The position numbers and the translations under genes were made by a program. Of a stretch of DNA of 64,000 nt, positions 53,919-63,800 are shown piece by piece; the stretch's first letter is position 1, and each line of letters starts with the position of its first letter. The stretch is from Fuerstiella sp041398845 (GTDB lineage: Bacteria; Planctomycetota; Planctomycetia; Planctomycetales; Planctomycetaceae). Below the pieces are notes generated by a model, which did not search any database, had not been told where the DNA came from, and was given only the letters and a program-made list of their open reading frames with translations. The stretch lies in NCBI GenBank assembly GCA_041398845.1, contig JAWKTZ010000006.1, positions 1,736,001 to 1,800,000 of the forward strand, written 5' to 3'.

Positions 53919-55792
53919 CAAAATCAGTGGCGGTCATTCTGGTGGTTGGTATCGCGGCGATAATCGTAGCGATGACTCTGTTCCGGGATCCGAAGAAAAA
54001 CGAAACCTTTGATGTCGACCAGCATCAACTGGAAGTTTCGTCAATCAAACCGAATTCCATTGCCGTTACAAGACCACCAGAACCCTCAAGTGGCTTTGCC
54101 GGGAGTGACGCCTGTCGATCGTGCCATAAAGAAATCAGCGAGACCTATTCGGCTCACCCTATGGGACGTTCGATGGCCGTGGCAACCGACAGTCTTCCAG
54201 AGGTCGCAGGTGAAGCATCTCGATTTACGGTCGCCGACAAGCATCAGACAGGATACGCGTTCGAGTATACCTCCTTTCTTGAGAACGGAGTGCTAATGCA
54301 TCGAGAAGCCGCCATTCGTGGTGATTCAAAGCAGCCCATCTATCAGCATGACGAAGTCGTGGACTTTGTGGTGGGTTCGGGGACCCGTGGCAAGTCTTAC
54401 CTGATCAATCATGATGGAATTCTGATAATGTCGCCGTTGACCTGGTACACGGAAGGACATCGCTGGGATTTGTCTCCGGGCTACGAATTGCAGAATCGTC
54501 ATTTTCAACGGCGCATCGTTGACGGTTGCCTGCAATGCCACGCCTCTCGTGTGGCCAGTCGGCCGGAATCGACACATTTATTCGAAAAGAAGCCGTTTCA
54601 CGAACTTGCAATCGGATGCGAACGCTGCCACGGCCCCGGACAAACTCACATTCATTTTCACACTTCGAGTCAGCCACCTGACGATGCTATTGACCCGATC
54701 GTCAATCCGGCACGACTAGACACCCAACGACGTGACCACGTTTGTCTTCAGTGCCATCTAATTGGTGAGTCTCGTCTGCTGAGATACGGGAGAACGGATT
54801 TCGATTTTCGTCCGGGTGATCGAGTGACGGATATCTGGACGACGTTCATGAAAGGCGCGGTCGTGGAAGCAGATCAAACCGCCGAGGCGGTCAGTCAGGT
54901 TGAGCAAATGCTTTCTTCGACCTGTTACCTGAAGAGCTCTGATTTTGGCTGCGTGACCTGTCACGATCCACATCGCCAGCCGGAAGAATCGAACAAACAC
55001 ACTTTCTATCGGAATCGTTGTCTGCAATGTCATGACGCTCCGGACACCGATTGCAGTGAAAGTGAACCCACCCGAAACGCAATTACGAACCCTGATTCCT
55101 GTATCTCGTGCCATATGCAAAGCCAGGAAGCAAACAACGTTCCTCATCTTTCCCAGACAGATCATCGAATCCTGCGGCGTCCGCTGAATCCCGTTGACCA
55201 TAACCCCGAATCCATGCACTACGAAGTAAAGATCTTCGGGTTAAAGGATGCACAGATTCCGAAACCAGAACTTGATCGAGCTCACGCGATCTTTATGGTG
55301 GAAACGGCTGAGTCCAAGAAGAATCCCCTGCTGGCTGCTCAGGCGATTCCCGGGCTTGAAGAATGGGTCAGGAACGTGCCCGATGATCTGGCTGCCCTTG
55401 ACGCTCTCGGCGCCGCCTATTCACTGCTGGACGAACGAACAGCAGCCGAACAGGCATGGCAGTCCGGCATGCGACTCATGCCAACGGACGAACGATTTCT
55501 TCGCCGACTCTTCTTTCACTATCACGACCATGAACGTCTGCAGGAGGCTGTTCAAATCGGTGACAGATTACTGGCAGTTAATAGTTGGGATCCTGAATAC
55601 CTCGGCCGAATGGCTCATCTGCTGGGACAGGCGGGACAACTGCCCCAGGCTTTGGAGTACGCTAAGCGCGCTGTTGAACTGAATCCGCGGGCGGTGCGAG
55701 TCCATGGATGGTTGGCTGATGCCTATAGCGCACTTGGGAATAAGGAAGCGAGTGCAGAACACGCGGCGATTTTGAAACTGCTGACCGACTAG
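53915..55792 (+). CDS. Seven-haem c-type cytochrome with TPR tail
   Basis: A 625-residue membrane-anchored protein (helix at residues 4-22). Seven CxxCH motifs bind haem c: C67, C205, C235, C277, C346, C369 and C396. The spacing resembles cytochrome c554/NrfB-type multihaem domains. From about residue 455 the protein is TPR-like (ALDALGAAYSLLDERTAAEQAWQSGM and GQAGQLPQALEYAKRAVELNP). It probably moves electrons at or outside the membrane; donors and acceptors are unknown. Coupled by ATGA to the ASPIC lipoprotein, which suggests a physical complex. Confidence 0.9.
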   Translation: MTKSVAVILVVGIAAIIVAMTLFRDPKKNETFDVDQHQLEVSSIKPNSIAVTRPPEPSSGFAGSDACRSCHKEISETYSAHPMGRSMAVATDSLPEVAGEASRFTVADKHQTGYAFEYTSFLENGVLMHREAAIRGDSKQPIYQHDEVVDFVVGSGTRGKSYLINHDGILIMSPLTWYTEGHRWDLSPGYELQNRHFQRRIVDGCLQCHASRVASRPESTHLFEKKPFHELAIGCERCHGPGQTHIHFHTSSQPPDDAIDPIVNPARLDTQRRDHVCLQCHLIGESRLLRYGRTDFDFRPGDRVTDIWTTFMKGAVVEADQTAEAVSQVEQMLSSTCYLKSSDFGCVTCHDPHRQPEESNKHTFYRNRCLQCHDAPDTDCSESEPTRNAITNPDSCISCHMQSQEANNVPHLSQTDHRILRRPLNPVDHNPESMHYEVKIFGLKDAQIPKPELDRAHAIFMVETAESKKNPLLAAQAIPGLEEWVRNVPDDLAALDALGAAYSLLDERTAAEQAWQSGMRLMPTDERFLRRLFFHYHDHERLQEAVQIGDRLLAVNSWDPEYLGRMAHLLGQAGQLPQALEYAKRAVELNPRAVRVHGWLADAYSALGNKEASAEHAAILKLLTD

Positions 55793-55807
55793 CGACTAAC
55801 TAATCCG

Positions 55808-57805
55808 TTAGTAACGACTCATCAGGAACACGACTGCTGTCGTGAAGAAGCACGTGAAGCCCAGCAGGGATATGAACAGTTGGCAGAATGACCCAGCGGC
55901 GGCAAACCGCTTGATTCGATGGGCACCCCAAACAACCGGCAAAGCTCCCACATAACCTGTCAGAAAGGCCCATTCGAAAACCAGGCTCAATCGCCGACAG
56001 GCAAGGAAATAGGCAGCGCTGACCAGCAGGAAAGCGACCAATGGAATTCGCCGCCGGACGGATTGGCGTAACCCCCGCTGACCTGGATCGGCAACCGGAG
56101 AGTGGGCGACGAACTCGAGTGCCGCATACAGACACACGGGCCACGTAAAGACGAATTCTCCGGTGAGGTGGCCCAGAACGGTCGTCCCGCACGCCCCGAG
56201 AATGGTCACCAAAGCGAACTCAACGCCGGGACTCTGCAGTTTTGAATTCCCGGATCTCCTCAGAAATCCGGCCAGCATTTTCCCCAGCAACAGCAACGCG
56301 ACACCAGCGCCAAACCACTGCACCAGCCAGCGGTCGTGAGGAATATCAAACGCGTATTCCGGTTCGACGGCCAGTATCACGGCAGCCATATTGTAATACT
56401 GTCGCTGAGGAAGGTCTCCGGCTCGCATTTTGATTTCAGCGGGAAGCTGGTCGGGGTCACCAAGAAAGACACAAACTGCCTGACTCTGGTTTCGCACGTA
56501 GAATCGACTGCGGTGCAGACAAGGCGGCGTCCAGGTGAGTTCACCGCTCAGCAGATCACAACGAGCCAGCTCCACACACTGTTGCGAATTCACCTGAAGC
56601 AGAATCAATTCCCCCAGCTCATTCAGAATGATCAGTTTTCCGTCTGCGACAATGATGCCACTTTGTCCAATGTCATTCGCAAAGTCGTCCGCATTTCCGG
56701 TTCGGCGCGGCTGACCATTTCCGAACGACCATTTCTCCACACCGGTCGAAAACTCGACACAACGAAAGATTCCGCGTGAAGGTCGGTGAGTTTTCGATTG
56801 CACGTCGAAAATATCAAATCCATACAGATGCCCATCGACCAGAACGCTCGAACAGACATCATTCGACAATACCTTTGAACGCCAGACGGTTGAAAGTTCC
56901 GTCTCGGTGGCATCCAAACCGGTCAGGTCCAGCACGTATGATCCAGCTCGAAACGGCCCGGACAGCCAAAGCATCGGTTCATGGTAGATCGGCCATGCCG
57001 AGTGTTCGTCGTAACCACGAGACAGCTCAACGGTCCGTCGCAATTGTCCAGTTTCCCGATTCAGGATCACCATCGCATTCTGCATGTAGCACACAACCAG
57101 ACGCTCGCCATTCAGCAGAATTGGATATGCGGGCGTGTAACTGGCAGGCTCACTGGTGGATTTCCAGAGTTCATCACCGGATTCCGCATCGAACGCCACC
57201 ACACCGGCATCGTGGCCTCCAACAGGCAGGATGACCTTTCCGTCGATCAATGTGGGGGAACATGCATAGCCGAAATCGCAGCCTTCGATTCCGTAAATCT
57301 CCAGCAGATCGACAGACCACAGCAGGCGACCATCGTCCTGATCAATACACCCCAGCAGACCATCCGGTGATGTGAAGTAGACTCGACCTTCATACAAAGT
57401 CGGCGTGGAACGTGGCCCCGGATAGACACCGGCTGCTTCGTATGGCCAGTCGTAGCGATATTCCCAGATGGTCTGTCCCGTATCGGCTTCCAGACAATAC
57501 AGGTACTGCCCCGTCATGTTCTGAGCCTGCGTATAGACGCGATCGCCGCTGGCCACCAATGCGGAATAGCCCTGCCCCAGCTTCCGCGTCCAAAGAACCG
57601 GTGGCCCGTCGGCGGGCCAGGAATTCACAAGGCCGGCTTCAGCCGAATGTCCATCAAAGTTCGGCCCGCGGACAAACGGCCAACCGTCTTCAGCGCGAAG
57701 TGAGTCCGTCAGTTGAGCACTCAACAGCAGCAGCAGGTACGGCAGTTTGCATTTCTGCGGCCGAGTGCGATGACAGTCAAAGTACGTGAATGACAGATGC
57801 AGCAA
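55808..57805 (-). CDS. PQQ-like beta-propeller fused to C-terminal membrane helices
   Basis: A 665-residue protein with a signal sequence (LPYLLLLLSAQL). Residues 40-440 form an eight-bladed PQQ-type propeller with repeats such as GRVYFTSPDGLLGCIDQDDGRLLWSVDL and DAESGDELWKS. Residues 490-665 hold five or so membrane helices (for example WFGAGVALLLLGKMLAGFL). The start codon is probably TTG 57805 and is uncertain because no in-frame ATG lies before the signal. PQQ-type propellers without a dehydrogenase domain often act as binding or scaffold modules. It converges on the cytochrome gene, with 15 bases between the stops. Confidence 0.85.
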   Translation of the reverse strand: MLHLSFTYFDCHRTRPQKCKLPYLLLLLSAQLTDSLRAEDGWPFVRGPNFDGHSAEAGLVNSWPADGPPVLWTRKLGQGYSALVASGDRVYTQAQNMTGQYLYCLEADTGQTIWEYRYDWPYEAAGVYPGPRSTPTLYEGRVYFTSPDGLLGCIDQDDGRLLWSVDLLEIYGIEGCDFGYACSPTLIDGKVILPVGGHDAGVVAFDAESGDELWKSTSEPASYTPAYPILLNGERLVVCYMQNAMVILNRETGQLRRTVELSRGYDEHSAWPIYHEPMLWLSGPFRAGSYVLDLTGLDATETELSTVWRSKVLSNDVCSSVLVDGHLYGFDIFDVQSKTHRPSRGIFRCVEFSTGVEKWSFGNGQPRRTGNADDFANDIGQSGIIVADGKLIILNELGELILLQVNSQQCVELARCDLLSGELTWTPPCLHRSRFYVRNQSQAVCVFLGDPDQLPAEIKMRAGDLPQRQYYNMAAVILAVEPEYAFDIPHDRWLVQWFGAGVALLLLGKMLAGFLRRSGNSKLQSPGVEFALVTILGACGTTVLGHLTGEFVFTWPVCLYAALEFVAHSPVADPGQRGLRQSVRRRIPLVAFLLVSAAYFLACRRLSLVFEWAFLTGYVGALPVVWGAHRIKRFAAAGSFCQLFISLLGFTCFFTTAVVFLMSRY

Positions 57806-57934
57806 GCGATGATTCCCGTGGATTTGACGCAGTGTCGTGTGCGACGTGCAGCATCATCTTAGGACTTCGAATCGGGAATGAAATTCACTGACATCAAACA
57901 CCCGACACAGCCTCAACCAACACAACAGCGCAAC

Positions 57935-57963
57935 GAAAAGGCGGTGAGGAAAACCGCACCGCC
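57935..57963 (-). terminator. Terminator of the RRM gene
   Basis: On the minus strand GGCGGTG pairs with CACCGCC (57957-57963 and 57940-57946) around a ten-base loop and is followed by TTTT. It starts 53 bases after the RRM stop. Confidence 0.85.
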
Positions 57964-58015
57964 CTGGTTCTGAGTGGTATCGAATTCGACGACCGAAATG
58001 CGTCGCTGTTCGATC

Positions 58016-58336
58016 TTAGTAGCGGCCTCCGCCTCCGCCTCCGTAACCACCGCCGCCTCCGCCGTAGCCGCCACCACCTCCGCTGCGTCGCGGTTCGCGG
58101 GGGCGAGCTTCATTCACCACAATCTGACGTCCGTCCAGATCGGATCCATTGAGCGCTTCAATCGCTTCGTCGCCGCCAGTTGCCATTTCCACAAATCCAA
58201 ATCCCTTGGATCGTCCGGTGTCGCGATCGGAAATGACTTTCGCAGAAGTCACTGTTCCGAATTGACTGAAGGCCTGTTCCAGACCCTCAGATGTTGTGCC
58301 CCATGCAAGGCTGCCAACAAAGATGTTCTTACTCAT
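58016..58336 (-). CDS. Glycine-rich RRM RNA-binding protein
   Basis: A 106-residue protein of the cyanobacterial/plant type. RNP2 is KNIFVGSL at the start and RNP1 KGFGFVEM in the middle; the C-terminal 25 residues are nearly all Gly, with Tyr and Ser (SGGGGGYGGGGGGYG). I chose ATG 58336 with GAGG six bases upstream, rather than the preceding GTG. Such proteins bind single-stranded RNA and are often cold-induced. The 5' leader is long (see 58337-58804). Confidence 0.95.
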   Translation of the reverse strand: MSKNIFVGSLAWGTTSEGLEQAFSQFGTVTSAKVISDRDTGRSKGFGFVEMATGGDEAIEALNGSDLDGRQIVVNEARPREPRRSGGGGGYGGGGGGYGGGGGGRY

Positions 58337-58804
58337 CACTTACCTCGAGCATCACAGCTCAAAAAACACAGAAACACTACGCCCAACAACGGCAGCAGTA
58401 AAACACCTGACGTCCGACACAACCAGCCGAAGATCGACTATGCCGGACAGTGGCCAGAAAGCTCCGTTTGAATTCAACCTTCGGAAGTTCGCTCAACGTC
58501 GTCGCCGTCGCAGGATACACACAATCGAGTAACGCAAAGTTGAAGGACAACCGCCGACACCTGCCGACAGACGTCCGTTCGGAATTCACTTCTGGAACTC
58601 ACAACGAGCCAGCTTGTTCGTTAATCTACGATCTGTCGCACACCATGGCAATACGGACACACCCTCTGACCTGAGGTTGCGTCACCGTTTTTGAGAAATT
58701 TCCGAGACTCGGACTTGACGTTGAATCGTCACTCCTCAGGCCCCCGCCGTCAGGCGCTGCCGCGTGAGGCTTTCTTACTGTCAATCGCTGATCGGCCCCG
58801 CATC
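58337..58804. other. 468-base gap between divergent genes
   Basis: It separates the RRM gene (minus) and the nitroreductase gene (plus). I see no gene, repeat or clear promoter. Much of it could be the 5' leader of the RRM transcript, as cold-shock-type genes often have long leaders. Confidence 0.4.
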
Positions 58805-59419
58805 ATGTTGCCACATTCCGAACCCTTCGAAAACGCCATCAACAAGATCGCGTTAAAGACCCTCATGGAAAACCGACGGTCCATCCGGCCCGCTGACTTC
58901 TCCGAACAGCCGGTCCATGACGAAGTGATCTGGCAGATGCTGAGCAATGCCAACTGGGCTCCGACACATGGAATGACGGAACCCTGGCGGTTCTTTGTCT
59001 ACTCGGGCACCGCCAAATCCAGGCTGGGGCACCGCCTGGTAGAAATCTATCAGCAGACGACACCACCGGAATCCTGGAAGCCGGCGAAAATCAGTACGCT
59101 GATTTCCAACGCCCGGCAGTCTTCTCATCTGATTGTGATCGCCATGAAGCGACAGGAGTCCGAAAGAATTCCTGAGATCGAAGAAGTGGAAGCCGTGGCA
59201 TGTGCCGTTCAGAATCTGCATCTGACCGCAACCGCGTACGGTGTCGGAGGATACTGGTCATCAGGAACCGCGATCTGCAGCGAACAGCTCCGCGATGATC
59301 TGGGACTGAGCAACAAAGACCGTGTCCTGGGGCTGTTCTATGTCGGATATCCCAAAGGCGAATGGCCCGCCGGGCGGCGCAGTCCCATCACTGACAAAGT
59401 GGTCTGGCACACGTCCTGA
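58805..59419 (+). CDS. Nitroreductase-family flavoprotein
   Basis: A 204-residue FMN-dependent oxidoreductase. I chose ATG 58805, where family similarity begins soon after (LMENRRSIRPADF). Other family segments are WAPTHGMTEPWRFFVY, the Gln-rich AVACAVQNLHLTA, and GLFYVGYPKGEWP. It should reduce nitro groups, quinones or similar with NAD(P)H; physiological substrate unknown. It stands alone between unlike genes. Confidence 0.92.
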   Translation: MLPHSEPFENAINKIALKTLMENRRSIRPADFSEQPVHDEVIWQMLSNANWAPTHGMTEPWRFFVYSGTAKSRLGHRLVEIYQQTTPPESWKPAKISTLISNARQSSHLIVIAMKRQESERIPEIEEVEAVACAVQNLHLTATAYGVGGYWSSGTAICSEQLRDDLGLSNKDRVLGLFYVGYPKGEWPAGRRSPITDKVVWHTS

Positions 59420-59572
59420 CTTCACGGATGTCGAAGTCAATGATGGCATCGAGGAATTGCAATTGGCGAGGCCTTTGGGCACGATGTACCAACGTGGCGC
59501 CAACAGTCGAGCCGCGCATCACAACATTGTCGCCCGCCCCTCCGGCGTCCTCTGGCTGAATGAAGTCTCGTC

Positions 59573-62179
59573 ATGCGACTAACGTTCCTCGTGCTGTTCT
59601 CCACCGCCCTGCTGTTCCGCCCTGAACACATCGGTGCCGACGATGCTGACCGTGCGTCCAACGGTCTGCAGGTTCTGTATGACTTCACGGAAACGGACGG
59701 CGGCAGCGTCAAGGATCGATCTCAGACCGGCCAGCCTCTGAATCTGAACATTGCCGATGCCGGAGCGGTCAAACGCAGCGACGGAAAACTGCAACTGATG
59801 AAGTCCACCGTCATTCGGTCTCAGAAGCCGCCCGAACAATTGATCAACGCCATTCGCGCGTCCGGCGAACTGAGTATCGAAGCATGGGTCGAGCCTCAGG
59901 ATACCAGGCAGTCCGGACCGGCTCGAATCGTCACCCTGTCCGGCGACGCCAACCAGCGCAACTTCACCATCGGGCAGGACAACGACAAAATCGAATTTCG
60001 GCTGAGAACCACAAGGACCAGTGTCAACGGCATTCCATCGCTCGCCACGCCGAACAGGAGCCTCAGCGCAAAGCTGACTCACATCGTGGCAACCCACGCG
60101 AAGTCCGGCCGAACCCGCATCTATATCAATGGCAAACGAGTGGCCGAACAACAGATTGCCGGGGATCTGTCCAACTGGGATACCTCCTTTCGATTCGGTC
60201 TGGGCAATGAATTGAACGGCAGTCGGCCCTGGCTGGGCACGCTGCAGCGGGTCGCTGTCTACAGCCGCGAGCTGTCTTCGGAAGACGTGACGAAAAACTT
60301 CACTGCCGGAGCCGCCGGCAAGCCATCACCCGAAAAGATTGCCGAACGCAGGCAGCGCCAGGCCGCTCGTTATTTTGAAACCGCCGTGGCTCCTGTGCTC
60401 GCCAGACACTGCCTGGAATGTCACGATTCGTTCCACCACGAAAGCGGGTTGAACCTGTCAACAAAAACCACTGCACTGGTCGGCGGTGAAAACGGCCGAG
60501 TGATTCTGCCCGGAAAAGCGGCCGACAGTCCTCTCTGGGCTGCAGTGGAATCCGATTCGATGCCACACGAACGCAAACCATTGACCGGCGCAGAGAAGGA
60601 TGTGCTGAAGAAGTGGATCAACGACGGCGCCACGTGGACTCTGGAGACTCTGGACCCGGCAATCTATGTCCATGGCAGCGAAAACCAGAACTGGGTGCAG
60701 CGGTTGACCGTGGATGAATACATCGAAACCGTGCGAGCCACCATGGGTGTTGATATCGAACAGGAAGCGCGAGACATTCTGCCTCCGGATCTGCGTGCTG
60801 ACGGTTTCAGCAACACGTCCTACAACCTGAACGTCGATCTGAAACACGTGGTAGCTTATGCGGAACTGGCGGAAATCATCGTGAGTCGGATGGATGTGGA
60901 AAAGTTTGTTTCGCAGTATTCAAAGAAACGAAAATTCACCGATGATGACATGGGCGATGTGGTTTCGAAACTCGGCCGGTGGATACTGCGTGGCCCGATT
61001 GCCGAACATGAACTGATCGCATTTCGCGGCATCACAACCACGGTCGCCAGCACTGGGGGCAGCTACAAGGAGGCGATGAGCTACCTGCTGCAGGCCATGC
61101 TGCAGTCGCCTCGATTCATTTATCGAGTGGAACAGCAGCCGGACAACGGGTCAAAGCGACCAGTGACGGCTCACGAACTCGCGTCCCGTCTGAGCTACAT
61201 CATCTGGGGCGGCCCTCCGGATCAGGAACTGCTGAAAGCGGCCGATGAGGACAGACTGCGCGGACCGGAGTTCGATCAGCAGGTTTTCCGGATGCTCAAA
61301 GATCCGCGTGCCGTGCAGCAGTCGCGGCGGTTTGTAACTGACTGGCTGAATCTGCCTCGCATGCGAAATCTTCGCCCGAACACAACAAAGTTCCCGGAAT
61401 GGAACCCGCAGCTTGCCGCAGACATGCAACAGGAAACTCTGGAGTACTTCGAAGACACCGTGTGGACTCAGAACAGGCCGCTGTCTGCCCTGCTGAATTC
61501 TCAGGTCACGTTCGTCACACCGACGCTGGCAGAGTTCTACGGACTGAAGACGCCGGCATCAGATCCGAAACCGCACCGAGTGGATGTTGCGGACAATCCC
61601 GGTCGCGGCGGATTGCTGACGCATGGCAGCGTGCTGACCGTCGGCGGCGACAGCGCCTCGATGGTGACTCGCGGGCTGCTGGTGATGCACGAACTGCTGC
61701 GTGGCGTGGTCAAAGATCCGCCGCCATGCGTCAACACAACTCCCGTACCCACCAAACCCGGGTTGACTCAACGCAGCATCGCCATGGAACGCATCGCCAA
61801 TCCGGGTTGCGGCGGCTGCCATGAAAAATTCGAACCTCTGGCCTTTGGTCTGGAACGATTCAACGGTGTCGGAGCCTACAGCGAACAGGACGAACACGGC
61901 AATCGACTGCGCGAAGACGGCAACATTTTATTCCCCGGTGCAACCGAACCCGTCGAGTACAAGTCGTCAAAGGAACTCATGAATCTACTGGCAAACAGTG
62001 ATCGCGTCCGTCAGAGTCTGACGTGGAAAGTGACACAATTTTCGCTCGGCCGCCCTCTTGTGGCTGACGATGCGGCGATTGTGGATACCATACACAGAAA
62101 TGCGCAGGCCAATGGCGGCACATGGCCTGCCACCATCACCGCGATCGTTCACAGTGATCTGGTTCGCCTGACACATTAA
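59573..62179 (+). CDS. LamG-PSCyt1-DUF1592/1588/1585 planctomycete cytochrome-like protein
   Basis: An 868-residue secreted protein. After the signal peptide, a concanavalin/LamG domain lies at residues 30-245 (ELSIEAWVEPQ, GRTRIYINGKRVAEQ). A c-haem motif, CLECH (about residue 280), marks PSCyt1; the DUF1587/1592/1588/1585-type region follows (LQAMLQSPRFIYRVE, LADFYGLK-like segment). A second motif, NPGCGGCHEKFEP, lies near residue 744. Such proteins are nearly specific to Planctomycetes and their relatives and are typically next to DUF1552 genes, as here. Function unknown; polysaccharide oxidation has been proposed for the class. Confidence 0.93.
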   Translation: MRLTFLVLFSTALLFRPEHIGADDADRASNGLQVLYDFTETDGGSVKDRSQTGQPLNLNIADAGAVKRSDGKLQLMKSTVIRSQKPPEQLINAIRASGELSIEAWVEPQDTRQSGPARIVTLSGDANQRNFTIGQDNDKIEFRLRTTRTSVNGIPSLATPNRSLSAKLTHIVATHAKSGRTRIYINGKRVAEQQIAGDLSNWDTSFRFGLGNELNGSRPWLGTLQRVAVYSRELSSEDVTKNFTAGAAGKPSPEKIAERRQRQAARYFETAVAPVLARHCLECHDSFHHESGLNLSTKTTALVGGENGRVILPGKAADSPLWAAVESDSMPHERKPLTGAEKDVLKKWINDGATWTLETLDPAIYVHGSENQNWVQRLTVDEYIETVRATMGVDIEQEARDILPPDLRADGFSNTSYNLNVDLKHVVAYAELAEIIVSRMDVEKFVSQYSKKRKFTDDDMGDVVSKLGRWILRGPIAEHELIAFRGITTTVASTGGSYKEAMSYLLQAMLQSPRFIYRVEQQPDNGSKRPVTAHELASRLSYIIWGGPPDQELLKAADEDRLRGPEFDQQVFRMLKDPRAVQQSRRFVTDWLNLPRMRNLRPNTTKFPEWNPQLAADMQQETLEYFEDTVWTQNRPLSALLNSQVTFVTPTLAEFYGLKTPASDPKPHRVDVADNPGRGGLLTHGSVLTVGGDSASMVTRGLLVMHELLRGVVKDPPPCVNTTPVPTKPGLTQRSIAMERIANPGCGGCHEKFEPLAFGLERFNGVGAYSEQDEHGNRLREDGNILFPGATEPVEYKSSKELMNLLANSDRVRQSLTWKVTQFSLGRPLVADDAAIVDTIHRNAQANGGTWPATITAIVHSDLVRLTH

Positions 62180-62204
62180 CCCCGGACCGGCAGGAATATC
62201 GAAT

Positions 62205-63638
62205 ATGACACGCTTCAGTCGACGAACCACCCTGAAAGGTCTTGGCGGAATTGCCATCGGCCTTCCGTTACTGGAAGAGATGACCGCCAGCGCCGCGCTG
62301 ACGGCTGCTGCAAAGGAAGCGGGCAGGGATGTCCCCGTTCGAGCGTTCAATGTGTTCTTCGGTCTGGGCATTCCCGCACCTCTGCAGGCCGAAGGATTCG
62401 ACGGCGTCATGGAGCCGCTGAAACCGCTTCGCGACAAACTGCTGATCATGCGTGGAGTTGACCATGTGCGAGCTGACGAATCCGGCATTAATGCTCACTT
62501 TGACGGCGCGTCCGCAGCGTTCACGGCAGAACCTCCGGACGGCGAAGCCAAAGCCGGAGGACCGTCCATTGATCAGGTCGTTCGCAGCATCCACTATCCG
62601 AATGGACTGCCTCAGGGCATGGTGCCGACTCTGAACGCCGGGACGTTCTTTCGTCGCAGTCGAGTCATCCGTTACGTCCACAGCTACAACAGCGACGGTA
62701 CCGTGGCGGCCACGATGCAGGAACGTCCGAGAGACGTGTTTGATCGCGTGTTCGGATCTTTGTCCATGGCCAGTGATGACAAGGACGCGCGCCGCCAGCG
62801 ACTTAAACGCAGTGTGCTGGATTCCGTTGTCGATCAATACCGATTCTACACGGGCGAACAGTCTCCGCTGAGTGCCGCGTCTCGTTCGCGAGTGGCTGAT
62901 CACCTGGAACGCGTTCGTGAATTCGAACAGCGTGCCTTTGAAATGCCGGACAGTGAGAAATCCACAACAAAACTTCCGCCAAGATCCAACCTTGCTCACG
63001 GCGGAGCGGCCGATCCGGGCGGTCAGGGAATCGATATGCCTCTGGACGACCTTGTGGCCGAATGGCGTCTGATGGCAGACCTGTATGCTCTGGCCATTCA
63101 AACCGACCGCGTTCGCTTTGGAGGCATTACATTTCTGGCGGCCGGCGAACGTCTGCGAATCAAAGGTGATTACAGGTACAACGGTCGTCTGGTCTATCAC
63201 TTCGACGATGGCAAAGACCTGAACGCTTCGGGCGACAAAGGCTGCAGTCACGAATGGTGGCATAAGTTCGATGAAAAGAAAAAGAACGAACAATTAAGAG
63301 CTCATGCTCATATGAAAATGCGCGAAGTCGCCTACTTTCTGGGACGTCTGGCTGACAGGGAATCCGTCGAGGCCAACGGCAGGACGATTCTGGAGAACTC
63401 CATGATCACCGTTTCCACGGAATCCGGCGACGGACGTCACAACGATGTCAAACGCGAGCTGTCGGGAGTCTTCCACGCCATCAGCGGAGCCAACGGTCGC
63501 TTTCAGACCGGAGACATCAAGGATATCAACGCCGAAGGAATTGACGTCTACAATACGATGCTGAACGCCATGGGCGCGAAGAAAGCGCTCGGCCCGAAGG
63601 ACCGGGATTTCAAATCCATCGACAGTCTCCGCGCTTAG
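62205..63638 (+). CDS. DUF1552 protein with Tat-like signal
   Basis: A 477-residue protein beginning FSRRTTLKGLGG, a twin-arginine signal followed by a hydrophobic stretch. DUF1552 features include MRGVDHVRADE, LPQGMVPTLN-type and WHKFDEKKKNEQLR, with a metal-ligand-like H in CSHEWWHKF. It starts 25 bases after the DUF1592-type gene and is the usual partner of that class; the pair probably works together in the periplasm. The activity is unknown. Confidence 0.93.
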   Translation: MTRFSRRTTLKGLGGIAIGLPLLEEMTASAALTAAAKEAGRDVPVRAFNVFFGLGIPAPLQAEGFDGVMEPLKPLRDKLLIMRGVDHVRADESGINAHFDGASAAFTAEPPDGEAKAGGPSIDQVVRSIHYPNGLPQGMVPTLNAGTFFRRSRVIRYVHSYNSDGTVAATMQERPRDVFDRVFGSLSMASDDKDARRQRLKRSVLDSVVDQYRFYTGEQSPLSAASRSRVADHLERVREFEQRAFEMPDSEKSTTKLPPRSNLAHGGAADPGGQGIDMPLDDLVAEWRLMADLYALAIQTDRVRFGGITFLAAGERLRIKGDYRYNGRLVYHFDDGKDLNASGDKGCSHEWWHKFDEKKKNEQLRAHAHMKMREVAYFLGRLADRESVEANGRTILENSMITVSTESGDGRHNDVKRELSGVFHAISGANGRFQTGDIKDINAEGIDVYNTMLNAMGAKKALGPKDRDFKSIDSLRA

Positions 63639-63800
63639 AACGCCTGACAGGATCGGGACTGGCTTCCGGACGAAGCAGGATTCGCGTTGAATGATTGACT
63701 CGCAGAGGTGCGTGTAGCGACTTTGTCCAGGCGTCCTGGTTGAGTCCATCTCCCGTTACAGGACGGTGTCCGTTTCTGATCACAAATCATCAAATCATCA

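Noticed and set aside
62268..63293. 341-codon minus-strand ORF
   Set aside because: Antisense to the DUF1552 gene; no recognisable domain and composition typical of a shadow frame.
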